From positions 53,762 through 96,216 of the forward strand of contig FR879687.1 in NCBI GenBank assembly GCA_000435055.1: DNA of 42,455 nt. The letters run 5' to 3'. The translations under genes and the position numbers were made by a program. Of this stretch, positions 16,135-24,151 are shown piece by piece (position 1 is the stretch's first letter; every line of letters begins with the position of its first letter). The notes under the pieces were generated by a model. It did no database searches and was not told the DNA's origin. It saw only the letters and a program-made list of their open reading frames with translations. The DNA comes from Clostridium sp. CAG:138 (GTDB taxonomy: Bacteria > Bacillota > Clostridia > Christensenellales > CAG-138).

Positions 16135-17312
16135 TGATACTTCGGCTTGCATTGCAAAAAATTCGCGCAATGGCGGGCGGATACGGCTTTTTTGCTGCGG
16201 TGCTTGCTGCGGCGTTTGCGCTCTTTTTCATCATTGCGGCCACTCTCGGAACGACGCGGACACAGCTGCTGAGGATTGCCTTGACGGATGAGGACGATTC
16301 CCCGCTTTCACATGAATTTGCCGAACTGCTGAATGATTCGGACAGAGAAATTACTGACGGTAAAATGCGGTTCGTTTCGGTGAGGTTCGGAACGCGGGAG
16401 GAATCGGAGGAGGCTGTTCGCAGCGGAAAAGCGGAAGGTGCGTTGATAATTCTGAAAGGTTTCGGCGCGGGGCTCGAATCCGGAGAAGAGGCGTTTCTTG
16501 AATACAGGGCTTCCGCCGATGCCTCATCGGCACAGGCGGCGGAGGAAATTATCGGCGGGCGTGCAGTTGCGCTCCGCAGCAGGCTGCGCTCCGCAGATTA
16601 TGCGGAAAAGCTGCTGAACAGGGGCTTGACGGAAAAAGAGCTTTCCGAGCTTGAAGTCGCCGCGAAAGAGTATTATAATGAGCAGGTTGGGGCTGTGCGG
16701 TTCGAACGCATCGGCGGAAGTGTTGAAAAAGCGGATTCATCGGTTTTCGGCGCGCTCCGAGCACGGTTTTCGGGCATAGGTGCGTTTGCGGTGCTGACGC
16801 TGCTGCTGACTTTGGGGTCGTGGACGGGCTCGAATGCGGCGCGGGCGGCGGAAAAACGGCTTGCAGCGGAAAAAGGCGGAGTGAGCATTTCGTTTTGGAG
16901 CAATTTTTTGGCATTGTTCATATGCGGAATTGCGATGTATGCCGTTATGTATATTGCTGCTGCTGCGGCGGGGAGAAACTCCCCGAACGGGCATGAATTG
17001 CTTGCGGCGGGCTGTTACCTCTTTTGCGCAAGTGCGCTTGCGCTTGTTGTCGGCGGGGCGGATATTTCGGGGCGGATGAACCTTGCGGCACCGTTCATTG
17101 CGTTTGCAACAAGCCTTTTGGGCGGATGCTTTGCGGATACCGCTGCTCGTGGCGGATTGTTTGCAAAACTGGCGCTTTTGACGCCGCAGGGGCTCTGCAT
17201 TGCGGGAGCGGACGGCAGCGTCGCCTGCATTGCGGTGCTTGCGGGAGCGGGCGTTGTTCTGCTTGCGTTAAAGCGGGCTGCGCTGCGGGTAAAATTTGCG
17301 GAAAGAAGGTAA
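16131..17312 (+). CDS. ABC-2 type permease subunit 2
   Basis: A 393-residue second permease with the same plan as the previous gene: an N-terminal helix (about 15-37, YGFFAAVLAAAFALFFIIAA), a ~180-residue outer loop, and a C-terminal bundle of helices (FSGIGAFAVLTLLLTLGSW, LALFICGIAMYAVMYIAAAAA and others). The two permeases probably form a heterodimer driven by the ATPase at 14178. GGGGGGAG before the ATG is a good ribosome site, and the start overlaps the preceding stop by 4 bp. Both outer loops suggest handling of a large or lipophilic substrate, but this is inference only. Confidence 0.87.
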   Translation: MMILRLALQKIRAMAGGYGFFAAVLAAAFALFFIIAATLGTTRTQLLRIALTDEDDSPLSHEFAELLNDSDREITDGKMRFVSVRFGTREESEEAVRSGKAEGALIILKGFGAGLESGEEAFLEYRASADASSAQAAEEIIGGRAVALRSRLRSADYAEKLLNRGLTEKELSELEVAAKEYYNEQVGAVRFERIGGSVEKADSSVFGALRARFSGIGAFAVLTLLLTLGSWTGSNAARAAEKRLAAEKGGVSISFWSNFLALFICGIAMYAVMYIAAAAAGRNSPNGHELLAAGCYLFCASALALVVGGADISGRMNLAAPFIAFATSLLGGCFADTAARGGLFAKLALLTPQGLCIAGADGSVACIAVLAGAGVVLLALKRAALRVKFAERR

Positions 17313-17357
17313 ATTCCCGACTCCTGTAATACGAACAGGCTTTATCAGGGAGAAAAA

Positions 17358-18773
17358 ATGAGCTTAAACAGAGATTTGACCGTCGGCAAACCGGGAAAGG
17401 TGCTTTTGCGGTTCTGCCTGCCGTTGTTTGCAAGCATAATATTTCAACAACTTTATAATATTGCTGACAGTTTCGTTGCGGGAAAATTTATCGGCAACGA
17501 TGCGCTTGCGGCGGTCGGCAACAGCTATGAAATAACATTGATTTTCATTGCGTTCGCGTTTGGCTGCAATATCGGCTGCTCCGTTATTGCGGCGCAGCTC
17601 TTCGGCGCAAAAAAGTTTTCCGACCTTAAAACGCTGGTTTACACCGTTCTGATTTCAAGCGGCGTGCTTTGCGTTGTGCTGATGACTTGCGGCTTCCTGT
17701 TCGGCGGCGCGCTGCTGAAACTCATTCGAACTCCGACCGAACTGCTTGCGGATTCAAAGCTTTATCTTGATATCTATATTGCCGGGCTGCCGTTCATGTT
17801 TTACTATAACGTGGCAACCGGAATCTTTTCCGCAATGGGCGATTCAAAAACGCCTTTCATCTTTTTGGCGTGTTCATCAACGGCAAATATCGGCATGGAT
17901 ATTCTGTTTGTACACAGTTTCAGCATGGGTGTTGCGGGTGTTGCGTGGGCAACCTTCATTTGTCAGGGTGTGAGCTGCATTCTTGCGGTTGCTTTCGTTT
18001 TGAAAAGACTTCACGCGCTCGAGTGCTAAAACCGCGGTGAAAGGGTTCCTGTTTTTTCATGGCATCTGTTTGGGCGTTTTGCGGAGATTGCCGTGCCGAG
18101 TATTCTTCAGCAGAGTTTTATTTCCGTCGGCAATATAATAATTCAAAGCGTTATAAACAACTTCGGAGCGGCTGTCATGGCGGGATACTCTTCCGCCGTC
18201 AAGCTGAACAATATGGTCACAACGTCGCTCACAACTCTCGGAAACGGCATTTCAAGCTTTACTGCACAGAACCTCGGTGCCGCCAAGCCGGAAAGAATTA
18301 AAGCAGGATTTGCGGCCGGACTGCGGCTTGTGTTTGCAATCTGCGTTCCGCTTGTGCTTTTGTATTTCTTTGCGGGCAGGCAGCTTGTTTATGTTTTTTT
18401 GGAAAGCCCGACAGGCACGGCAGCGGATATCGGAATGCGCTTCCTGCGGATAATTTCGCCGTTCTATCTTATTGTTGCCGCAAAGCTTGTTGCGGACGGC
18501 GTTTTGCGCGGTGCGGGCATGATGAAAAAGTTTATGGTGACGACCTTCAGCGATTTGACTCTGCGCGTTGCGCTTGCGGCGGTATTGTCGAAAACCGCAC
18601 TCGGAACAACGGGAATTTGGCTTGCATGGCCCATCGGCTGGACGATTGCAACCGCGCTGTCACTCATTTTTTACGGCACGGCCGATTGGAAAAAATACGT
18701 TAAAAAGAGCGAAAAAAGCATTCCTGTCGAAGCGGAAAACGACGAAGCGGAACTTGAAATGCAGACGGAATAA
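17358..18773 (+). pseudogene. MATE-family efflux transporter interrupted by one in-frame TAA
   Basis: Both halves are in the same frame, and together they give the normal MATE length (about 470 residues, 12 helices), which drives Na+ or H+-coupled export of drugs or metabolites. The first half (223 residues) has FCLPLFASIIFQQLYNIADSF and GNDALAAVGNSYE, the classic MATE N-terminus. The second half has AVPSILQQSFISVGNIIIQ and MAGYSSAVKLNNM, the matching second-repeat motifs. Between them the TAA at 18027-18029 lies in the cytoplasmic linker after KRLHALEC. There is no frameshift. A GTG at 18093 could restart translation only weakly. It is a single nonsense mutation, a sequencing error, or a readthrough site. 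AGGGAG precedes the ATG. Confidence 0.88.
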
Positions 18774-18821
18774 ATCCTTTCGGAAACAGTCGAACACTCA
18801 CGAAACCTGTTCGGTGCAGAG

Positions 18822-18868
18822 CAGAAAAAAATGCCGCGCGGAGTGCAGATATCGTCCGTGCGGCATTT
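18822..18868 (-). terminator. terminator after the phosphoribosyltransferase-like gene (possibly bidirectional)
   Basis: AAATGCCGCGCGGA pairs with TCCGTGCGGCATTT (14 bp, one G-T pair). On the minus strand it is followed by TTTTTTT-rich sequence, so it mainly ends the gene at 18907; it may also stop read-through from the MATE locus. Confidence 0.85.
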
Positions 18869-18906
18869 GAATATTCGTTAAAAATCGGCGAATACGCCGG
18901 ACGGGA

Positions 18907-19542
18907 TCAAATTTCCGTGCAGCCGCCGACGGTCACGAAACCGTCAAGCTTCCTCCCGTTTTTGCAAAGCGGACATTCGTCGCTGCGATAGACATTGTAT
19001 TCGTTTAAATCGCTGCGCATGAAAATGCTATGAACGGGTAAGCCGGCAGCTTCTTCAACAGCGGAAAATATCGAACCTATGCCCACGGGCTTGCCGCCGT
19101 AATAGCGGATGCATTCGGCAGCACGGGCAAGGCTGCGCCCTGTGGAAACTGTGGACATGAGCAGAAGAATATTGCGATTCGTAACATACTGCTGCATATC
19201 GCTGCTGAAGACCAATTGGTTGTTTGAATTTATGCCCGGAGTGATGATGTTAACGGCTGCGCCGCTGTTAACGCTGTGACTTGAATCGATGAGATCCTGC
19301 GCGATAAATGCGCCGATGACCTGCGTGTTTTCAAGGCAGATTATCGTGTCGATGGGTGTGCAGCGGAAAAATTTTGATATTTCGTCCGCCGCTTCGGCTG
19401 CCATTGCCGCATTTGACCGAATCTCTGTCATGCTGATATACCTGTCAACATGGGCATGCCCCGTTGCAAAGTGTCCAGAATAGATGCTCAGTTTAATGCG
19501 CCTGTTGCCTTTTGCCGCTATGGTGATTTTGTTTGACAGCAT
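18907..19542 (-). CDS. phosphoribosyltransferase-fold protein, orotate-PRTase-like, with altered PRPP loop
   Basis: A 211-residue protein of the type I phosphoribosyltransferase fold, of the kind often labelled orotate phosphoribosyltransferase in Clostridia. The PRPP-loop strand is NILLLMSTVSTGRSLARA. In active type I enzymes this position reads hydrophobic strand, two acidic residues, then a T-x-x-T-G-type loop; here the acidic pair is replaced by Met-Ser. The C-terminus carries CPLCKNG, a possible half zinc-ribbon. Both features argue for a non-catalytic or regulatory PRTase homologue rather than pyrimidine synthesis, and no other pyr genes are nearby. GAGGGG lies 12 nt before the ATG. A terminator follows. 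Confidence 0.75.
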   Translation of the reverse strand: MLSNKITIAAKGNRRIKLSIYSGHFATGHAHVDRYISMTEIRSNAAMAAEAADEISKFFRCTPIDTIICLENTQVIGAFIAQDLIDSSHSVNSGAAVNIITPGINSNNQLVFSSDMQQYVTNRNILLLMSTVSTGRSLARAAECIRYYGGKPVGIGSIFSAVEEAAGLPVHSIFMRSDLNEYNVYRSDECPLCKNGRKLDGFVTVGGCTEI

Positions 19543-19675
19543 AATGAATACAATCCCCTCATGTCATAATATCGGAGCATGAACTGAAATTTCCATACCC
19601 GATATATTTATTTTAACATAAAGCGTCTTTTGGTTCAAGAGTAAAATATAAAAAATTTAAATAAAAATGAAACGA

Positions 19676-20818
19676 TCACTCAAAAATCGTGTCCGGAAAG
19701 GCGCGCTGAAGCTTCATGAGCGTTTCGGCATCCATTCCCGTGCCTTCAACGGCGGAAATGAACTGCAATTCCTTCATGCTGAAGAATAACGAAAAATCGT
19801 CAATCGGGTTGTAGGTCAATATTACTCTCTGAAGGCTGCGTGTCTTAGACAGCAAAACGGAAATATAAGTCAGCTTGTTTGAGGATAAATTCAGAATCAG
19901 CAATCCGGTGCTGTTGAGCGGTGTTTCGCAGCTTTCGATTGCATTGAACGAAAGATCCAGCGTGTGAAGATTTTTCAGCGAACAAATTGGGTTTATATCG
20001 TCGATGTCGTTGCCGCTTAAATCAAGATAATGCAAATCGGTAAGCGAAGAAAGCGTCCCGACAGCTGTTATATCGTTGCCGTGAAGCGAGAGTGTTTCCA
20101 GCGAAGAAAGATTTGAAATCGGAGAAAGATCCGAAATCGCATTGCTGTCCGCATACAGGTTGATAAGTTGGGAAAGGGCGGAAATCGGGGATAAGTCCGA
20201 AACAGCGTTGCCGCTGATATCGAGAGTTTGCAGGGAAACAGCAGATGAAAACGGTGTCAAATCCGTGATTGCACACTGACGAACGCTAAGTTCGCATAAT
20301 TGCGAAAGCTGCGACAAAAAGGTAAAATCGGATGCCGAAACATTGTTGAGCGTCAATCGCTTCAGTTTTTTCAGCTGAGTGAGCGGCTCTAAGCTCTGCA
20401 CGGTGTTGAACGATAAATCAAGCTCAACAAGGTTCTTAAATGCGGCAAGTTCCGAAATATCGTTGATGCCGCAGTGACTTAAATCAAGTTTTGTGACAGA
20501 AAGAATATCGCCGAGGAAGATTTTGCCTTCCCAAAAGAGCTGCTCGCGGACGCACTGCTCCAAACGGCGGTTTTCAAAGTAATACAGTTCATATGTTGCG
20601 GAAATCTCATACGGAATATCTGTCGGCTCAACATCGGGAGTTTCAATGCCGATATTTCCTGTCGGTGCAGGTGAAATCGGGGCGGTGCCGATGTCGGAAA
20701 CACAGGCGCACAGGGCAAACACTGCGGCGACAGCTGCAATAATCAGAACAGATGTAAGAAAAATACGGGATAAATGCTGCAATTTTCCGCTGCGTTCCGC
20801 TGCCTTGAAAAACATCAT
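19676..20818 (-). CDS. leucine-rich-repeat surface lipoprotein or anchored protein
   Basis: A 380-residue exported protein. A hydrophobic stretch at about residues 20-38 (FLTSVLIIAAVAAVFALCAC) ends in a lipobox-like LCAC, so it is probably a lipoprotein. A Pro/Thr-rich linker follows. From about residue 100 there are roughly ten 21-23 residue leucine-rich repeats of the internalin/SDS22 kind, with LxxLDLSxNxIxxLxP-type units such as LVELDLSFNTVQSLEPLTQL. The preceding RLEQCVREQLF helix is the usual LRR N-cap. Such proteins bind protein or glycan partners; the partner here is unknown. AAAGGAG lies 7 nt before the ATG at 20818, and a promoter lies upstream. Confidence 0.9.
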   Translation of the reverse strand: MMFFKAAERSGKLQHLSRIFLTSVLIIAAVAAVFALCACVSDIGTAPISPAPTGNIGIETPDVEPTDIPYEISATYELYYFENRRLEQCVREQLFWEGKIFLGDILSVTKLDLSHCGINDISELAAFKNLVELDLSFNTVQSLEPLTQLKKLKRLTLNNVSASDFTFLSQLSQLCELSVRQCAITDLTPFSSAVSLQTLDISGNAVSDLSPISALSQLINLYADSNAISDLSPISNLSSLETLSLHGNDITAVGTLSSLTDLHYLDLSGNDIDDINPICSLKNLHTLDLSFNAIESCETPLNSTGLLILNLSSNKLTYISVLLSKTRSLQRVILTYNPIDDFSLFFSMKELQFISAVEGTGMDAETLMKLQRAFPDTIFE

Positions 20819-20864
20819 CGGCTTGCTCCTTTCGGGTACATCGGGCGTTGTGCTGCCGCAGAAT

Positions 20865-20893
20865 ATTTTATCGGGGATTCGATGAAAAGTCAA
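20865..20893 (-). promoter_or_regulatory. sigma-A promoter for the LRR protein gene
   Basis: Minus strand -35 TTGACT (20888-20893), 17 bp, -10 TAAAAT (20865-20870). It lies inside the upstream extension of the reading frame, which supports the start at 20818. Confidence 0.75.
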
Positions 20894-20951
20894 CCCGAAA
20901 GGCAGCTTTACAACAGCTTTTCGTGCAGGTTGAACCAAGGCAGGCCGACAT

Positions 20952-21299
20952 TTACCCGTCCTGCTCAGTCAACCGTTTCGCCTGTTCCATCCAATAAGCC
21001 CGAATCATTTCTATCATTTTAATACAGTCGCTTTCAGCGGTGGAAGCATGATATTTTTTCATGTTGCTAAACGTATGCCCGCAAGGTTCAAGCGTAGTAT
21101 CGCTCTCATAACCGCCGCTTACGCCGATAAGCCATGGACCGAGTAAGCCGGGTTTAAACTTGAAAAAATAGTATCTCATATCATGGAGTTCAAAGTTTCC
21201 GGCGTATTCGATCTTCCTCGGTTCTCTCCCGAGTTCATGCGGATCAGACAACCATATTACCATATTCTTTTTTGCAGCTTCCATCTGCGCAAGGTTCAT
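20952..21299 (-). CDS. small soluble protein of unknown function
   Basis: A 115-residue soluble protein I do not recognise. It has no signal peptide and no transmembrane segment. It contains aromatic-rich MRYYFFKFKPGLLGPWLIGVSGGYESD and a C-terminal helix. GGGAG lies 9 nt before the ATG, which makes it a credible gene. The sequence reads like a whole small domain rather than a fragment. It ends about 130 bp before the LRR gene on the same strand and begins about 90 bp after tRNA-Ser. Confidence 0.65.
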   Translation of the reverse strand: MNLAQMEAAKKNMVIWLSDPHELGREPRKIEYAGNFELHDMRYYFFKFKPGLLGPWLIGVSGGYESDTTLEPCGHTFSNMKKYHASTAESDCIKMIEMIRAYWMEQAKRLTEQDG

Positions 21300-21387
21300 T
21301 TCTTGTCACTCCCGTAAAATTAATTTGTTTAATTCGCGGCGATATGTAAAAGTCCGCCGCAATTCTAACAAAAATACGGCGGACATA

Positions 21388-21478
21388 TGGCGGAGAGAAA
21401 GGGATTCGAACCCTTGATACGGTTCCCCGTATACACGATTTCCAATCGTGCGCCTTAGACCAGCTCAGCCATCTCTCC
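21388..21478 (-). tRNA. tRNA-Ser (anticodon GGA)
   Basis: The minus strand folds into a class II tRNA of 91 nt with encoded CCA. The acceptor is GGAGAGA/TCTCTCC, the D-arm is ATGGCTGAGCTGG, the anticodon stem is CACGATT-GGA-AATCGTG, and there is a long variable arm (ATACGGGGAACCGTAT) and a T-arm GGGTTCGAATCCC. It reads UCC and UCU codons. A -35 TTGCTT, 17 bp, -10 TATTAT promoter lies just upstream. Confidence 0.98.
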
Positions 21479-21513
21479 AACTGTATGTGCAAAGCATCAT
21501 ACGGCACTTGCAT

Positions 21514-21542
21514 ATAATACAGCATCGGGTGAAAAAAAGCAA
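21514..21542 (-). promoter_or_regulatory. sigma-A promoter for tRNA-Ser
   Basis: Minus strand -35 TTGCTT (21537-21542), 17 bp, -10 TATTAT (21514-21519), about 35 bp before the mature tRNA 5' end. Confidence 0.7.
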
Positions 21543-21590
21543 GCTTTTTTTGCAATGTAGATGATATATTATCGATATTCGTAACCTTTA

Positions 21591-21619
21591 TTGCTCAGGT
21601 CGGTTTAATGTGTTATAAT
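21591..21619 (+). promoter_or_regulatory. sigma-A promoter for the membrane protein at 21640
   Basis: -35 TTGCTC (21591-21596), 17 bp, -10 TATAAT (21614-21619). The 5' leader would be only about 14 nt and contains GGGGAG. Confidence 0.75.
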
Positions 21620-21639
21620 CGATATGAAAGGGGAGCGAA

Positions 21640-23004
21640 ATGCAAAAGAAAAGCGTTCGAACGGCATTGACTTATGCACTGCCGGGTTTGTTGAGTGTTG
21701 GATTTGCTGTGTTTGCGGCATTTTCGGAAAGAGCGGACAGGGCGGGCATTTTGTTCGGCGGTGCCGCAGCTTTGGTTTTTCTGCTGCTGATTTTTCGGCT
21801 GCTGCCCGTTTTTTTTGATTTTTTTACGGAGAACGAAGGAAAATCTCCGTGTGCGGACTTGGGTGCGCGAAGCCGAAGAAGGCTGCACCCTTGGCTTCAA
21901 ATCGTTCTTTCCGCGTTCATTATTCAATTTATTACAATTGCTGCAATATATGCGGCGGATATGAACCTGAACGGTTATTCGGGAACTGTCATTCAAACTT
22001 ATGCGCGCCTGTTCATAACGGGGAAAGGCAGCCCTGTTTGTGCGCCCGATGCGCTGAGCGGGCTCGGGTTGCTTTCCGCGCTTGGGGAATATGTATTTCC
22101 GCGTGCAATTGCTGCGGGTATCGGGGTTTACAGAGATGCTGCGCTGCTCGGCATTCAGACGGCGGGGATTGTTTTCGCACTGAACACGATTTCGGCGGGG
22201 CTTGTTTTCGCACTGAACACGATTTCAGTGTGTGCAGCCGCTGTAATGCTGTATGAGCTGATGCTGCTCGACTTCGAAAAGCGCACGGCGGTGTTTTCCG
22301 TCAGGGTTCTGCTGTTTTCGCCGATGTTCGTTTTGCTTTTGCAGCCCACATCGGGTTTATCTGTATTTCTCCTGTTTTCGCTTGCGGCTGCATATTGTGC
22401 AAGGCGCGGATATTATGTTCGGAGCGGACTTTTCGCGGCGGCTGCATCGGCATTCAATGTGTTCGGCCTGCTGCTTGCGCTGCTGCCGATAACGGAGGGA
22501 ATACGTGCCTGCCGTTTAAAAAAACGGAACGGAGAAAAGTTTGCGGGCAGCTGCGCTCGCTGTGTGGCGGGAGCATTGCTTCCGGCTGCGGCTTCAGCCG
22601 GAATGATCGGCGGCTTGCTATACTGCGGTATGCTCAATGACTGCTTTTTGAAAGGTGTGATCGGACTGCGGCAGGGGTTCGGGTTTATGTTTGAATCTGC
22701 GTTCGGACTGCTAAGTCTTGATGCGCCTGAAATATGGGTGAGCGCTGTTTCCTGCATCGTACTTATTCTTCTGCTCTTTGCGGGCGGGAGAAGAATCAGA
22801 TTGAGTTATTCGCTGTTTTGCTTTGCATGGATGGCAATCGCCTTGCCCAACGTTGACGCAAAATATATATTGGTTTTGACGGCGGCGTTTCCGTTTTTGC
22901 CGCTGTTCGTTTCGGCAATTGCAAAGAACCGCGCCGTGCGGGTGATTGTCGGCGTTTTGGGGTTTGCGTGTGAAATTGCATTCGCGGCATTAATGTTCAT
23001 TTAA
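21640..23004 (+). CDS. polytopic membrane protein, possibly GT-C glycosyltransferase-like
   Basis: A 454-residue integral membrane protein with about 10-12 hydrophobic segments and a basic cytosolic loop around residues 70-85. No catalytic motif is certain. The overall layout, with an aspartate in the first outer loop (YAADMNLNGYSG) and many short helices, recalls GT-C or mannosyltransferase-like enzymes, but this is weak. A 33-bp tandem duplication inserts a second copy of FALNTIS in the middle. GGGGAG is 5 nt before the ATG, a promoter is adjacent, and a strong terminator follows, so it is transcribed alone. Confidence 0.8.
   Translation: MQKKSVRTALTYALPGLLSVGFAVFAAFSERADRAGILFGGAAALVFLLLIFRLLPVFFDFFTENEGKSPCADLGARSRRRLHPWLQIVLSAFIIQFITIAAIYAADMNLNGYSGTVIQTYARLFITGKGSPVCAPDALSGLGLLSALGEYVFPRAIAAGIGVYRDAALLGIQTAGIVFALNTISAGLVFALNTISVCAAAVMLYELMLLDFEKRTAVFSVRVLLFSPMFVLLLQPTSGLSVFLLFSLAAAYCARRGYYVRSGLFAAAASAFNVFGLLLALLPITEGIRACRLKKRNGEKFAGSCARCVAGALLPAAASAGMIGGLLYCGMLNDCFLKGVIGLRQGFGFMFESAFGLLSLDAPEIWVSAVSCIVLILLLFAGGRRIRLSYSLFCFAWMAIALPNVDAKYILVLTAAFPFLPLFVSAIAKNRAVRVIVGVLGFACEIAFAALMFI
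22161..22226 (+). repeat. 33-bp in-frame tandem duplication
   Basis: Two adjacent 33-bp copies differ at one base (A at 22168, C at 22201) and include an identical 25-bp stretch. The duplication adds 11 residues, so the protein reads IVFALNTISAGLVFALNTIS, all within a hydrophobic helix region. This looks recent, or like a slippage-prone phase-neutral switch. Confidence 0.95.
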
Positions 23005-23078
23005 AAGCTTTGCTGTGCGGGCATTGGAGCAGGCGGCCCGAGAACGGACTTCATAAAACAAAACTAAAGATAAGCTGC

Positions 23079-23118
23079 AAAAGCTCGCTGCCGACGGTCA
23101 CTGCGGCAGCGGGCTTTT
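23079..23118 (+). terminator. bidirectional terminator between the convergent genes at 21640 and 23180
   Basis: AAAAGCTCGCTGCCG pairs with CGGCAGCGGGCTTTT (15 bp, one T-G pair) with a 10-nt loop. A-tract and T-tract flank it, so it can serve both strands. Confidence 0.9.
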
Positions 23119-23179
23119 AGGCTTTAACGGAATTAAGTGTAAATTTGCATGAGCCTGCTTCGGAACAAATCGGGCGAAT

Positions 23180-23851
23180 TTATTTTTCGGCAGCACTTTC
23201 CGCTTTGTTCGCAGCGGTTTCTGTGCTTTCTGCTTTGTTCGGAAAGCGAACTTTTGCAAGCAGCGAGGTGTTTTTCATCAGCCACCAAAGTGCAATGAGC
23301 ACCTGGAGAACCGCTGCAATGATATAAATGAGAGAAACGTTCGGAACGTTAAGCGAGATATCAACCGAAAGTGCAACACCCCAAACGATTCCGCAAACGG
23401 ACAGATAGCTGAAAATCGGCGGGTGCCAAAGCGCGGACAGCACGAGCGTTACGATGAACATCGCGGGGATTGCATAAATGAATGCAAGCCAAATTCGCGG
23501 AAGGTCGGGAAAGGCAACTTTGAATGCGAAAAAAACAACGGCCGCAACAAGCCACACCAGTCCGGCGGACATCAGCGTTATGATACTGCGCTTCAGCTTA
23601 GGTGCGGCACGGTGGCTCTTTCGATGCTTTTCAGTCAAAAGGTCGTTAACCGTTACGCCGAACAGTTCCGCAAGCATGACAAGAACAAAAATATCGGGAA
23701 CACCGTCCGCTCTCTCCCATTTGGAGACGGATTTATCCGAATAGTGGATTTTTTCGGCAAGCTCCGCTTGGGTAAGGTTGCATTCACGCCGGTAGCGCAC
23801 AATGTTTTCGGCAATGGTTTTTTTCACTTTTTCATCATCTCTAACTATCAT
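23180..23851 (-). CDS. XRE-family regulator with a C-terminal membrane domain
   Basis: A 223-residue protein with an N-terminal Cro/C1-type helix-turn-helix (about residues 12-66: IVRYRRECNLTQAELAEKIHYSDKSVSKWERADGVPD, then LAELFGVTVNDLL). A basic linker is followed by four transmembrane helices between about residues 88 and 195 and an Ala/Glu/Lys-rich tail. This places a DNA-binding domain at the membrane, a common Clostridial design for envelope-stress or peptide sensing. The ATG lacks a clear ribosome site. It is transcribed divergently from the PAP2-like gene at 24152, which is a plausible target along with its own gene. Confidence 0.9.
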   Translation of the reverse strand: MIVRDDEKVKKTIAENIVRYRRECNLTQAELAEKIHYSDKSVSKWERADGVPDIFVLVMLAELFGVTVNDLLTEKHRKSHRAAPKLKRSIITLMSAGLVWLVAAVVFFAFKVAFPDLPRIWLAFIYAIPAMFIVTLVLSALWHPPIFSYLSVCGIVWGVALSVDISLNVPNVSLIYIIAAVLQVLIALWWLMKNTSLLAKVRFPNKAESTETAANKAESAAEK

Positions 23852-23896
23852 GAGGCTATTTTACAACAACAAGCGAAAAAAAGCAACAGAAAATCA

Positions 23897-23924
23897 ATTA
23901 TAATGCGATATATAAATTTGTTAA
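23897..23924 (-). promoter_or_regulatory. promoter for the XRE membrane regulator
   Basis: Minus strand -35 TTAACA (23919-23924), 16 bp, -10 TATAAT (23897-23902), about 45 bp before the ATG, in A/T-rich DNA. Confidence 0.65.
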
Positions 23925-23945
23925 CAAAAATAAACAAAAAAACAC

Positions 23946-24005
23946 ACTCTACTCACGGTAGAATGCGGGTTTTTGAACTCTACCGGCGGGAATCGGCAGC
24001 GTAGA
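23946..24005. promoter_or_regulatory. TCTAC/GTAGA inverted repeats in the divergent intergenic region
   Basis: TCTAC-tcacg-GTAGA at about 23946-23960 is followed by TCTAC at about 23979 and GTAGA near 24001, so there are four half-sites within 60 bp. They lie in the 300-bp gap between the divergent XRE gene and the PAP2-like gene. They could be operators for the XRE protein. The rest of the gap holds the XRE promoter and a leader for the plus-strand gene; nothing else is recognised. Confidence 0.4.
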
Positions 24006-24151
24006 ATTTCATATGCGTGCAATAGGGTGCATTTCGGCGGGGAATATGATACAAAATAAACCGCAAAGCAAAGCAGGGACACCTGCCTTAGGCCGACATA
24101 AACAGAGGAGGCCGGTACGGAAAAAGAAAAGCGAAAGGAATCAGCAGAAAC

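Noticed and set aside
17358..18773. Frameshift in the MATE gene
   Set aside because: Both halves share one frame; the break is a single TAA codon, not a frame change.
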